Source of the DNA: Mycteria americana
Lineage: Eukaryota > Chordata > Aves > Ciconiiformes > Ciconiidae
Direction of reading: 5' to 3'
Assembly: GCF_035582795.1 (NCBI RefSeq)
Contig: NC_134371.1
Location: forward strand, 49,021,001 to 49,085,000
DNA length: 64,000 nucleotides
Shown: positions 11,201-23,772 of the stretch, one piece after another
Layout of the letters: each line of letters starts with the position of its first letter
Numbering within the stretch: position 1 is the stretch's first letter
Program-made: the position numbers and the translations under genes
The notes under the pieces: model-generated
What the model was told of the DNA's origin: nothing
Database searches by the model: none
Seen by the model: the letters and a program-made list of their open reading frames with translations, nothing else

Positions 11201-14200
11201 TAAGAATTAGTAGCCTGTGCTTTGAAAGTCGTTCTTCCTAGAAAAATCACATTCTAATTTGTGTTTTGTATGGAGTTGTTTTTTATTATTTTGTAAACTC
11301 AAAGAAGTTCTCTAAATGCTTATTAGAATTTATGTTACTTCTAAAAGTGTATAATTTTATTTGAAAGCTATTTTTATACTGATGGATCCCTTTTTGATTA
11401 CTGTAATCTTGTGTTTAGGCCTGAACAGATGCTAGTAGAGCTATCTTAGTAGAGCTAGCTTGGTAGAGCTACAGCTGACTTGGGCTTTTCCAAACTGTTG
11501 GTAGCAATTTTACAGAAATGTGTCTTTGGGCCAAAGTTTTCAAATGCATTTTAACTTTCAAATGTTAGTATTTTTTCAAAGGTATTAATGGCCCACATCT
11601 ACATGAATGTGCCTGTGTCTGGATGAAGCAGTCTAATATTAGGCTGAACACTTGGATTTGGGCTTAATGTATTGGCAGTTATGGGCTGATGCTGGAATGA
11701 CCCTACAAGCGTCAGCTTGAAAGTCTTTTTTTTTTTGGCTCTATGCAGAGAAATATGATTGCATAGGATGCTGAGCTGTGGAAATACATTACTGCGGGAC
11801 AGACACAGCAAAGGGCTTCCAGACGTGCTGAGGAGCTCAACTTGAGATTTTGGATTTGTCTCAAGCTCTTGGATGAGCTCATTGGGCACAGCCAGCAGGG
11901 ACTGAAAGCAATAAGTGCCTCATCACTGACTTAGTGGGGGCAGAGGCGGCCCAAACAGTCCGTGCGGAACAGATTAGCCTGGAAGGATTCCCAGGAATGA
12001 AAAGTATAAAAGCAGAGATTATACCTCATTCTGGCAGGGTGGTGGAAAAAGCAGGCCACATGTTCACCCTTCTAGCGTGTGCCCTGAACATGGACATGGC
12101 AAGAAGCGCTCTCCCCCATGGAGCGGCCTTGCTTCTTGCAGCTGGGGCGTTCGTGCTGGCCGCAGTGCTGGTGCTGCCCAGCCAGCTCCTGTTAGGCTGT
12201 AAAATAGTCTCTGCAAGCGGCAATTTCTTGGGGACAGAAAAAGGTGCTTGTATACCATAGCTGAGGGATTTGCTAAAGAGTCTCTAGAAAACAAATGTCA
12301 TATACTTTAGTTTGCAGTGGGAGTTCAGTGGATTAACTTTTGGGTGCCTTTGAAAAGCACAGTCTGTGCTATTCATTTGAGAATTTTAAGTGACAGATCT
12401 GTGGATTCTGACGAACCCTTTCTTGAAATCATAGTTTCTGGATTTTATATATCTATCAAGCCCCATATTGAAATATTGCTTCTGAAGCAAAGAAATCTTC
12501 ATTTTGCCTCTACTGTGTATTGGGAGGTTTCCCACGCCTACAGGGCAGCAGGAAAGATCTCTGCAAAGTTCAAGCTGGGAAATCTAGGTCTGCAGCATAC
12601 AGCCATCATGCACTTAGCATGTGTTATTTAGTAATATTTCTGCCCCTACTTGTCTTTGAATAAACCAGAAAGAAAACAGCACAAGGCTTAATTTGCCAGT
12701 ACCTCTGATGTTGACTCGAAACTTCCAGTTTAGACAAATGTCTTTTGGAAGGAGGAGAGAAGAGAGAAGAAAAAGTTTAGAGAGCTGAATTGTTGTTTGG
12801 CATGTAGGCTGAGGGCTGGAGGTTTTGGGTTTTTAACATAGGTTATCTGTGGAAACCTGGGCAAGTCACTGGGAAGCGAAAGCCAGTGACTCAGCCCACA
12901 GCTAGTGAGCAGGCATCTAAGAGGAGTTACTGGAGGATGGATGGCCCTTCAAAGCACAGAGAGCCCTTTGTGCTTTAATTGCTCACAGATTGCAGCGTGG
13001 ATGATCATTCGCGTTTTCACAGTGCCAATAGTTTTTCTTAGTGGTGAAATAAAGCAATGGCTCCTACATGCAGGGATGGTGATTTTCAGGACCAGATTGG
13101 TAACTCTCATGATGCTGCTGAAAAGGTAATATTTAACCTGCTCTAGAGCACAAACTGGATTTTCACCATCCTATCAGTTTCCCATGCATCCTGAGTGGTT
13201 GTCACATGCCATCACAATTCAGTCATGGAAAATGTTTTTCCACTATTTTTAAAAGACATACTTAAATGTAATTTGGTTAAATGAGGTCCCTACCATTAGT
13301 TCTTGAGAACCATGTTTCATCCAGGGCAAATTTATCAAATTACAAACCGTGGAAAAAAAACAAATTTTAAATGAAAATGCTATCAAGCATTAACTGTGAA
13401 AGCACTGATGGTTCTGCTGTAATACATTTATCTTTGTGCTGCAAGCACCCTTCTAATGGAAAAAAATTATTAAACTATGTTTATGACGTATTATGGCATT
13501 TCCATCATTCCATTGCAGAACGATAATCCCAAGTTAGAGAAAAATCTGTGTGCTTGCATTTAAACATGAGAATGTTTCCCTGATGTTCAAGAGTTCATTT
13601 TAAAATGAAATTTTACAGCCCTCACCACCAATCATTCATAGAGCCTAGCAGGCTTTTATTAAAAATACTTTCTAATATATTTGTGATAATTTATGCTTCT
13701 TTGTCCAAACAATTGAACATTTTATTTAATTTAGAGAAGCCTACAATGATTAAACTATAAAAAACCAAATCATGCAAAAGCTGAGCATCTTCTGTAATGC
13801 AATTAATATAATGAAGTTCCTTCTGAGATCAGGGGTAGATCCTATAGCTATATCTCATTTTTGTCATTTTTTCAGGTAACAAGTTAACCCCTATAAACTT
13901 TATTAAAATATTTTAACTAGAGTTATTCTGGTTATCCTTTTCTGGTTTCTATGCAACCTACCCGCTGTGCTGTAATATAATATCTATGATACACGATATT
14001 TTTATTTTATTTGGTAATGTGTACACATTTAAAATAACGGAAGAACAGTTTTCCAGCACTCATCGATGATTCAGTGCAGTGCTCCAAAGTGTACTTGCAA
14101 TTCAGTTCTCTTAATATCATCTGCAGCTGTTTATAATGGTGCATTGTACATTTGCAGGCTGAGATCACTTGGAAATAAAAACAAGATTTAAAATACTTCT

Positions 14201-14899
14201 AAGTAGTAAATAAGCAAAGAATGATGTTCTTGATGCTCTTTACTGCAGATGTTTTTTCCTTTTACAGGTTATTTCAGAACACCTCAGGGCCTACCTAGTA
14301 GTTTATAGATAATAATACCCAATTAAAGAATACAGTTTTCCTCCACACATCACCTCCCTGAAATAGTCTGGTGGGTAAGGAACCAAACAGAGCATGTGGA
14401 GGTTTTGTTTTTATTGACTCAGTGTCAATAAATTCTCTGTGGTACCAAATTGCTGCCAACTGAATAATTCTTTCTTTTTTTTCTTTTTTCCTCTTCCCCT
14501 TCAGGAGTTAGAAAAGAAAATTCATTTTTTAAGGGGGCTGGGAGTAGAAAGAACCTTATGTGCAAGAAATGAGATGGGGCAATTATCCTTACTCAATCAT
14601 GCACCTTGCACACTTTTTACAGCCATTTCCAACATATTACTGAGTATTTATTTTAATGGTTATTTCTGACACTTGTGAGTACTGTGTGCTATTCATAACC
14701 ACTCCTAACTGTGTCTGCAGTGCACCCTCTGTGCCCATGGGTGTTACAACAGACTTCTCCCTTCTTCTACGAAGGTCATTTTGGGCTTCTGATAGTTTAT
14801 TTTTCCACCCCGGTGATTTCGCTCTGCCTCCCCTTCCCTCCTGCTGGGTTGGGAATCAGCTGCGTGCCGTGACTCATGCTGGCACCCACCCGGCCGTCC
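8300..14899. other. Intergenic, no gene recognised
   Basis: Apart from the 14-bp tandem repeat, no feature is supported. The stretch 13230-14170 is a long AT-rich block with homeodomain-type words (CAATTGAACATTTTATTTAA nearby 13710) and could hold non-coding conservation. Confidence 0.6.
11433..11474 (+). repeat. Tandem repeat, 14 bp x 3
   Basis: Three consecutive copies of TAGTAGAGCTATCT, TAGTAGAGCTAGCT and TGGTAGAGCTACAG. Each contains an AGAGCT core. No function is apparent. Confidence 0.85.
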
Positions 14900-14925
14900 C
14901 CTTGCCCTGCCATGGCAGGGCAAGG
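14900..14925. repeat. Perfect 26-bp palindrome
   Basis: The arm CCTTGCCCTGCCA is followed at once by its exact reverse complement, with no spacer, centred on CCATGG. It sits in a local GC-rich patch (14810-14990) of otherwise AT-rich DNA. A perfect spacerless palindrome of this size can extrude as a cruciform and is often unstable. Confidence 0.9.
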
Positions 14926-17900
14926 AATGCCGTTCAAAGGACACCCTCCGACTGTTCCTTGGGGCCGGGAGCAGTCCTGACACTGCCACTTCTGAAGGAG
15001 GAGTTACTGTTTCAGCAGGAATTGTGGCCCCCACAGTGTTCATTACACATTTTATTGGGAAGATCCGAAATCCTGTATTGCGGAAGTCACATTCTGTGGG
15101 GAAGAAGGATGGTTCAGAAAAGTTTCTGATGGAATTGCAAGTTGAGGTTCACCCTTTTCATTTCTGAACTTGGAACTGGGCTCTTTATAGCTGCCACTCC
15201 CCTTTGTGTTCATTTCAGGACAAACGTCTTTGCTCTCTGAGGCTTTTCTCACTAGGGGCTTATTTTGATGTTTAGCACACTGCGAGGGGCTTGGCACTTT
15301 GGCATATTTTCTAATAACTGCATTTCCTTTAGACAAATTAGACGATATTGATGAAATATATTTTTTCCTCATGAGCAGCAGCAACTTCTGTGCCCCGATT
15401 TCTGATAGATGAGTAGTCACGTACGTCATTTTATCCCGTGGCTCTGCACAGTGCACTGGCTGACACTGGAGCTTGGCCTAAGTGAAAACAGAAAGCACAG
15501 GACTGTGTCAAAGCAGGTTTTGGAAAACCCCAGTGTTAAAGCGAGGCTTTTAGCAGCACCGTGCTCAGTTTCACAGCTGTAATATGACTGTGGCGTTACC
15601 TGTTTTTTGATATGTGTGCCTTGCTCAACAAATGAGGCTATAGAAAAATAAGTCATCCTCATTTAGGGTGTTTGGGTTTTACTTCAAGAAAACAGAAGCA
15701 AAACATTTCATCGAGAAAACTGAATATATTTTTATCAAAGAAAAGGAAAAATATTGAGAGAAACAAATAGTATGTGTTGAGTAGTAATAATTTTGCAAAA
15801 GAGACATTTTCTTCCAAAGGAAGCCTGAATGTGGTTCAGTGTGGCAAGAAGTAAAAGAGGCCATGGTGAAAGTAAGCAAGTGAGGAAAGGAGAAGCTCCA
15901 GCTCCTCAGGAGCTGTTGCCATGTGTACAAAGGATTTTTTCTGTGAGACAAGCTTAAAACTGATGACTTTTTAAATTAACTCCAGGCATCTGTACCATCG
16001 GGTTTTTCCGAAGCTAGGAGCTTAGTAAGATTCAGGAAAAAAAATTAGATGTGTAGATGATGGAAATGTTCATGATTATTGTAGATCGGATTTCAAGCTA
16101 TTTACAATAGAATTAAATGATTAGGCTAAGGAAGCAATCTTAGTCCTGAAGAGAGGACTTCTCCAATAGGATTGTTATTTCATAATTGCTCTTACCCAAC
16201 CTCTTGTCAAAAATCCAGTGCTGATACCCACCAGAGACCCACCAGAGACGGCACGCTGGACTACATGGATCTCGGGTCAAGTCTACACTTACAAATCCTC
16301 TCTCAGCTATTTTGTATCTGTGAATTGGCTACAAATGACTTAATAAAAATGTTTAGTATTTATAGTTTGAAGTGTTCAGATTGGAAGTGAGCAAATCAGT
16401 AATGTGGTATCGTTTCCGCTTTCTGCCTGGCTAAATATACAGACACTTCATAAAGACAGACCCTAAGGGTTTGGGTTGTTTTGTCAAAGTGGTTTTGGTT
16501 AGTAATAAAATACAAGGTGAAGGCTTATTGTAACGGGACAATAATGTTGCAAGTTTAACAAACAAGATTTGTGTAGCTAGCAAATAGTGTGTAGATCGTA
16601 AACAGCTAAGAAAAACAACATAAATCATAGCAGGGCATAATGTAAGGAGTGGATGTTGGAGTCACTCCCATGGTGTTTCGGTACCCTTCCCCTTGACTTG
16701 TGCCACTGTTAAAGTAGACAAGATACAGTTGCTTTACATGTAGCAACAAGACATGCAAATGCCCCTCTTGATTTCTCTTTAAGAAATAATTCAAGTATTC
16801 ATTTAATAAGTAATAATAGGGAAGTATTAATTTAAATATGACAGGTCAGGAGCAAACCTGTAAAGAAGTCAGATGTGGGCACCGTCTGATCTTTCTATAG
16901 TATCACGTTCAACATTAGTTTGATCTATTAGTCCTCTGCATATGTCGCAAAACCTATCTTTTATCTCTGTCCACTGGGATAAGCAAGTGTGGGAGTGGGC
17001 TGCAGTCTTGACATGGACTTCTTTGAATTACTTTGAAATTTTTTTTTTTGTTTAGCATTGCTACTTCTTAAGATTTGTTTTCTTTGCCAGACATAATTCC
17101 TTCCAGTATTAAAAACTATGGAGAACTTTTTCTTTTCAGTAGGGGTGTGAACAGTATTTAATATTAAAGAAATTACAGTACAAGTAAAAGACATTATATG
17201 TTGCAGTGCTCAACACAGAGAAACAATAAATGATTCTATAGATTACAAGAACGTGAATCACAGAAAAGAAATGGATCGAGACTGTGGTGCAGTTAGTGAA
17301 AGTACGGTTTCAAGGCTAGAGGTATTTAGCAGTTGCTAGAAATCAGCTATAATCTTAATATTCTTTGCAGTGGTTTGGTTTAAGTTGTATAACATTTACA
17401 CTTGTTCCAAAAGGAAGATGTGTGCTGCAGAAAGAGACTGGATCAATTTTTCTATTGATCTGCAGTTCACTCAGGGGTTTTGACTGCACCAGGATCTGAT
17501 GCTTTTCCAATAATTCATAAATGAAAAGTAATAAACTGCAGTAAATCTGATTAACCCCAAACTTAGTTTTAGGAGGATCAGTAGTATTTCAATAAAATAA
17601 ATACATTGTTATCTCTTCCACTGGGGTTTTTCATTTAGAAAGACATAGCTATCTGAATACACTATGTGTGAACTGAGCAGATCTGACTCTCTAACATTTT
17701 AGGCTCATTGTATAACAAATAGTTTGCCACAAGACCCAAGAGGATGATGTTTTGGGGCAAACTATTGAATTCCTGTGGGTTATCATTTTGATGTGGTTAA
17801 ATATATGTACAGTTGTAAGCTTAAGGGATTCTGTTCCTTTTGTCAAACATTCATCAATGCATGAAATAATTGTACAAAACAATTGGATTTTCATACATGA

Positions 17901-20900
17901 GATTTCCTTAGTGACTTACTGCACTTCAAAAAACCTTCCTCACTTGTATTTTGCTTTGTAATTGTCTTTGCTATAGGAAAAGTAGTGTGTTCAAAGGCAG
18001 TCATTTAATTTTGATAACATCAGAGCTGTAATATTTCTGCTTCCTTGCAATCAGATCTGTCTGTTTCTCTTAGGTTTTTGACAAAGTACAAATGCCCATA
18101 ACAAATGCCACAGGCTGCAGAATCCTTGATGTTAAGATGTTGCTCTGATTAAGAGATAGGCAGCCAGCAAATTAGAAATGCTGATCCTCAGATGCCAAGC
18201 TGGAACTTTGATTAGTCACTAGCAATAAACACAAAAGTCATAACCAAATATCTTCCTTACTCATAGATAAATATTATGTGTCATGCCTGTCCCCTTTGCA
18301 GCAATCCCTCCTGTTCTCTGCAAAAATGACCAGCAGCCAAAATGTGGCACAGTGGCAGCAAGCAGTAGAGTGGTCCATGAAATATTATGTCAATTATGTA
18401 AGGATGAAGGACATAAAATAATACATATATCAAGTGCCTTGCGTAGACAGCAGTAGCTGCAGCTTACCTGGGCCAATCTGTTTAATATTATTTTTTCTCA
18501 CAGTGTATACTGTTTCTAGTATAGTCTACGTGGCTTCTCTAAAGCCCCATTCAGCTGTGGAATCTCTCTCAATGGGGTGCGCAGGGCAACATCAGTGTAT
18601 TTTTCAGAGGCTTTTGCAAGTGATCTGATTGCTGCCGACCCACAGGTGGTGCCTGGGGGCAGGCCAGGTGGGAGCTGCAGCTCCAGGCTTCGCCGGCACT
18701 GCCCGGGCTGGAGCAGAAGGTGTTCCCACATGGAGAGCTGAGGCAGGTCCTAGGAAGAGGCTTTAAAGTGCCAACCTACCAGCCACTGTCCGCCCCCAGC
18801 CCTCTGGGGAACATGCCTGGGTCTCGTGCAGGGCTGCACCGATGCAGGGAGTCTTCCAGAGCCTTGCAGGGCCAATCACGGCTGAGCAGCCACACGGGTA
18901 GGAGATCACCAAGGTACGAGGGCTGTAATAGCTGGGCCAGGATGTCTGTTCAGATGGACTGTTGCCCTCCTCTGAGTTGGAGTACTGTAGCACGGAAAGC
19001 TGCAACCTGGAGTACTGTGGCAATGAATGGCTGTGCTGGCAAGGAGGGATGACGGGCTGTGTAAGCTTTGACGTAATAATCCCTATAAGTATAAATGAGC
19101 TGTTGATCGTAGCAATTATATAAACACTGATTAATTATTTTCATAGTGTTTTTCTGCTATTTTTGATATTGTATAACTGAGTTTTAACAGTGATAACAAT
19201 GTGAAAAAATCAGTAGTATTCTGGACAAAATCTAATTTCATAAGGGATCTATTTTACAGTTTCATTTTAACCCTTAACTGCCTGATTTACTTTCTGGTTA
19301 GTAGGAAATCCATCATGTACTCAAAGAGCAAGTACTGTAAATTTCGAGACGAGGAAAAAAAGAAAGGAAACCGCATCATCCACATAAATAATGAAGTTGA
19401 ACCCCTGATTTAAATTCAAAGCTCAATTCAGCCTTAACTATAGAGCTGCAGCTGGCACCTCATAATATAAACACTTAAGTGGCCTGTCGAATTTATCCTG
19501 AATGTCCACAAATGAAGTTATAAACTTTCTTTAGAGCTTCCCTTCTGCTTCAATGCCTGCCCATGGTTTTAGATCTTCTGCAGACTTCACAATAGCCCTG
19601 TGTTTCCCTGGCTGTGTGGAAAGTCCGATAGCAAACCTGCAAACATCCCGTGTATTTAGGTCTCCACAGCTGTGCAAACAGCACAATGCATTTTCAATAT
19701 TCTGCTTTAAACATGCACATGGATAATTGAACTTCAAAGCAACGGCTCTGCTAATTCTTTTATGAAGATGCAAATTACTAGTGTGACTTCTCACCAGATT
19801 GGGAGCTTAATGGAACAATCAGTCTGATCTAAATCCGCCCCGAGGCATGAGCACAGTTGGGGGTATTTCTGCGAGTCTAATCCATACTTTACTCACTGGC
19901 AGGGTGCAAAACTAATAGTAGCCTGGAGTTAGCAAAGTTTTCACGTTCAAATCCCAGTACTCAGTTACCTCCCCTTATAACCTGCATTATTTCAGGAACA
20001 AGGGCCCTGATTCTGGTATTATTTGCAGGGATCAAGCGTGAAGATAAAAGTTTAACCAGGGAAAAGAATTCCATGTCTTCTCAAAGTTTTCGTATGGAAA
20101 GATGGAATACTTGTTAAAGTCAGTGTCTTCTCTTTCAGCAAAACCATGCTCAATGGTTGTTAAAATATGTAGCATATTAGGCCTCAGAATACGTATTTCC
20201 TAGTATATTTTTTTAAATGAGCCTTAACTTGATAAATGCTCGGCATTTTCTCCTCTGACCATTACCATTGTACAGCCAGCTTTTAAATGAAAGGCTGAAA
20301 AATACCTTAGGTGCCTCAAAGGCAGCCAAAGCACTTTACCATCTTGTTTTCCAGTTCACAGGAAGAGATATGAAAGTTTAACTTCTAGCTGTTGGGAATT
20401 CCAACTCTAATTAATTCAATATAGAAAATTAAGGCCCAAGACAAATACACGGCTTCAGTCATGCCTTCACACTTTTGCCTGTCTCCACACATGCACCTAA
20501 AATGAGCTGACATAACACAATCTTTTTTTTTTAAGAAGCAAGCTATTGTGAACACTTGAAAATAAGTGTGAATTTCAACTTTGAAATGCAATTTGAATTT
20601 CCGTGGAAGGGCACATAAAAACTTATGGCCTATATTTCCAAGTATCTGGTAATTTGTGATACAAGAAGAGAATCTTTTTTTCAGTAAGTGCGAAGGATCT
20701 GTGGGCTGAAATTTTGGCCCTTTTAAGGTCTCTCCATCTGAAATGCGTGTGCGCGTGTAGAGGGAACTGTCTAGCTGTTCTCCGGTCCTAAACATGGCTG
20801 GGTTTTTTACATGTTTTGACAAGTTGCCAACTTCTCCAAGGGAATACAAACAGGACAGAAAAGGGTGAAGCAAGGAATGAGAATTCTTTTTCATGGGGTG

Positions 20901-22789
20901 GACGTAGCAACAGAGGTACTCCTGGCAGCTGAGTAGTTCGTACCTTACTTGCACTAATGCTGGGGCAGTAACAAGTTGTCCTGTATAATACCGTTGTCCC
21001 CCCTGAAAGCCAGTCAGATTTTAGCAAGGAGAAGAAACCTCTCCTGCCTGTGCAGCACCAGTTCTGGGCATCAGAGCCAGAGTGCCACTGAGCTGGCACA
21101 GAAGGCGGGGGTGGACATGGAGTATGTAGCATTTACTTATTTATTCATTATCTCTTTTTTTCTCTTCTCCTCTCTACTCTTTGATCAGAGACTCTACATT
21201 TTTTATTCTACCTCCTTGTGCTCCATTTCCCAATCTTTTTTTCTCTACTGAGTTATTTCCTCTGGGTCTTTTTTCCTGTTCCTTTTTTTCACAGCATTTT
21301 TGAAGCAGAAAATGCATCAAAGATGCTTCTAGTTTGAGCTGAACGTTAAAACCCACAGTCTTTGAGGCACTTCAGGGCTGAGGTGGATTCGCTTCCCTCC
21401 TTGGTGAGGAGGATGGGGAGGGCCCGGCGTGTCCAGCTGGTCAGGCAGCCCTGGCAGGCAGGGTAGGTACTGTCCCCAGCAAGGACCAGAACAAAATAGG
21501 AGCAGTCTGGTGGGATCTGCTCACCTGGGCAAAAAAAGCACCACAACCTGCCACCTAACCACTGCCACCATTGCTCTGCCTCATTGATGGAAACCTAAGT
21601 ACTCTAAAGATAATCTGAAATTTTCCAAAGCCTCAGTATTTGGTATGCGAACAAGAGAAATGCTGTGATAGGAAAAGCCCACAGTAACAGAGATGCTCTT
21701 GTGTGTGTTACTAGCAAGCAGCATGTAGGTGAGCAATGGTGACCTTCAAAAGCTGCATGGAAATGATGATGCAGCTTCCCAGCGAGGGCAATACCATGAG
21801 AAGCAATTCTGTGAGCTAGGGAGAGGGAAGTTGGGAGGTGGTGGTTCCCTGTGCTCTCCCCAGGGGCTGGCACAGGGGTGAGTGTCCCACTGCAAACACA
21901 CGTGCTCTCGCCCCCTTCCAGGAGTTTACCGTGCCACCAAATTATCCTCTTAATAGAAAGGAAATGCTAAAAGCCCGTCCAGCCATGTGCAAGCACCCCT
22001 GAAAGACGTGGCCTGCTGGCACTTCTTTAAATCTGGCATTTAAAATTGCTCAGACAGATGGAACAAAAGTATGTAATAAAATGTGACATTTTATTTTATC
22101 ATCTATATTTGTTAAATGAATTCTTCTGATCATTCCCACTGTCAGTAGCACTGAATGCGAATCAGATTCTGACAATTTGCAGTTTATAAAAACCAACTCC
22201 AGGGGTCAGACAGAAAACAAATAAGTAATAATTACAGGATACACATTCATCCACGTAAGCTGGCTATGCTGGGTGACAGCTCAGCCTACCAGTAAAAAAT
22301 GACATGATTCCAAAAAGTCACAGCTTCTGTAGTCGATCATTTACAGACTACTTCTCAGTACCAATTGTCTACTTTGTGGTCTTCCTTATATATATTTCTA
22401 TGTATCAAGGTTTTATCAGAAATTCAGAAAGAAAAAAAATATTTGTTTTCCTCCCTGTCTTCCAAGTTAGTCCCACTTGTTTGCTTTGGCATGTAACAGA
22501 GCACCTTCTCTCGGTCCTCTTCAAAGCACAGCTCCATTTGATGCATGCTGTCTCTCCCTCTCCCGGAGCCTCTGCAGAGCACAGGTAGAGCTGGCAGCTC
22601 TCACAGACCAAAGTAGGTAGCCACACTGATTTAACTTCCAAATTGTTATTCAAGAGAAGCTAACCCTGAGGGTCAGCACTCCCCGCTTAGCATTGCTAAC
22701 GAAAGGAGGAGGTGGAAGATTGGCGTAAGCACGGAGCAAGCCCTGATGCTTTGAAAGATTGCCCCCCACCCGTCCTTTTCCAATTTGGT
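14926..22789. other. Intergenic, no gene recognised
   Basis: Contains a GC-rich block at 18630-18960 with two TGGAGTACTGT words about 32 bp apart just after it (18977 and 19009), and a pyrimidine-rich run at 21140-21300. The longest open frame (20385-20954, minus) has no domain I recognise. Confidence 0.6.
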
Positions 22790-22910
22790 CAGGGACTTCA
22801 GCAGCAATTAGATCACTTAATGTTCATTTAGTGCTAAATTGAGAATATTAAGTGGTAAATAATTGAAATTTTAATAAGCAATTAAATTAAAAGCAACCTC
22901 CTCACTGCAA
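22790..22910. promoter_or_regulatory. Candidate conserved non-coding element with homeodomain-like motifs
   Basis: This AT-rich block is dense in TAAT-type words (GCAATTA, GCAATTAAATTA, TAATTG) and carries CACTTAA at 22814-22820 with its reverse complement TTAAGTG at 22848-22854, NKX2-like sites in opposite orientation. Such composition is typical of vertebrate developmental enhancers, but conservation cannot be judged from one sequence. Confidence 0.25.
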
Positions 22911-23401
22911 GAGAAATGTCATTGAGAACTAACTTCATATCTGACAGTATTTTGCAAACAGCTTTACTGCATTTTGTAGGTGACACTTTTTTTTCTGGCT
23001 GAATATAAGTGAAGCCTCTTGTTTGCATCCCTCCACGCCAGGGTCGATGCTGACCTCTTGCTGCTGCCAGCTTTGATGCTGCAAGGGAAACTCGCCAGCA
23101 CTGTTGTTGCTCTTAGTATCATCGTTATCTCTTTCAGGCTTCCTGAAGGCTGGCAATGTAAATCATACGTACAACATTTCACTTTTAAGGAACTTGTCAC
23201 TTGGGGTAATCTATGCTGTTTGATGGTGCTGAGGAGCGAAGGGAGTAACTGAATGAAGACAGCATGGGCAGCCCATCGGCTGGTTGGACCAGCAGCAAGC
23301 TCCCTGTAGATAGGGAGCTGCTGAATGAGTTTGTTTTGGCCACTGACTCCCATGTCCTTCCTTTTCAAGTAGTCTAAAAATATGCACTTATTTGTGGTCT
23401 T

Positions 23402-23436
23402 TTTTTCTATATCAGATACTATTTTTCTATATCAGA
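23402..23436 (+). repeat. 15-bp direct repeat, period 20
   Basis: TTTTTCTATATCAGA occurs exactly at 23402-23416 and 23422-23436, separated by 5 bp. It looks like a local slippage duplication. Confidence 0.85.
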
Positions 23437-23745
23437 CCTTCTAAGTGAACATTGAGGAGTATTTTCAGGAAGCCAGTTTCAAGCGGGGACATTTTCAGCA
23501 GGTGCACCAACACTGTATCAGAAGAAGAGCTTCCATCAGGGAATGGTTGCATGAAAGTGTCGAATCGTTGCCACTTGGGTTTTTGGTTGCACCTCTGAAC
23601 AACACACATGCCAAGAATTATTTGCAAAAGTTATTCAGCAACACATTTCAAATAATGAATATTTCAGGTAAATCATTATGGGCCATACTTGAATAGGAAA
23701 AGAGGAAAAATAGCTGATAAATTATTCATGCAGCTTTAGCACTAA

Positions 23746-23772
23746 TGTAATAAATATTACATAAATATTACA
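23746..23772 (+). repeat. AT-rich inverted and tandem repeat
   Basis: TGTAATA-AA-TATTACA (23746-23761) forms a short inverted repeat, and TAAATATTACA occurs twice in tandem (23751-23761, 23762-23772). This is a compact AT-rich unit without known function. Confidence 0.8.

Noticed and set aside
11934..12260. Plus-strand frame with a hydrophobic stretch resembling a membrane segment
   Set aside because: The hydrophobic run comes from a GC-rich patch that is also open on the opposite strand. No splice context or family match.
14656..15129. 157-residue open frame on the plus strand
   Set aside because: It spans the GC-rich patch and palindrome, with no domain or codon bias, and overlaps an opposite-strand frame of similar quality.
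18720..19052. Overlapping open frames in the GC-rich block at 18.6-19.0 kb
   Set aside because: Explained by fewer stop codons at high GC. No motif and no CpG-island-like promoter features.
19930..19970. TTCAAATCCCAG word resembling a tRNA T-loop/B box
   Set aside because: No matching A box, acceptor stem or cloverleaf could be laid out around it.
20385..20954. 189-residue open frame on the minus strand, the longest in the intergenic part
   Set aside because: No recognisable domain, no repeat match, low-complexity junction-free AT-rich context and no sign of exon structure. One frame of this length is tolerable by chance in 64 kb read in six frames.
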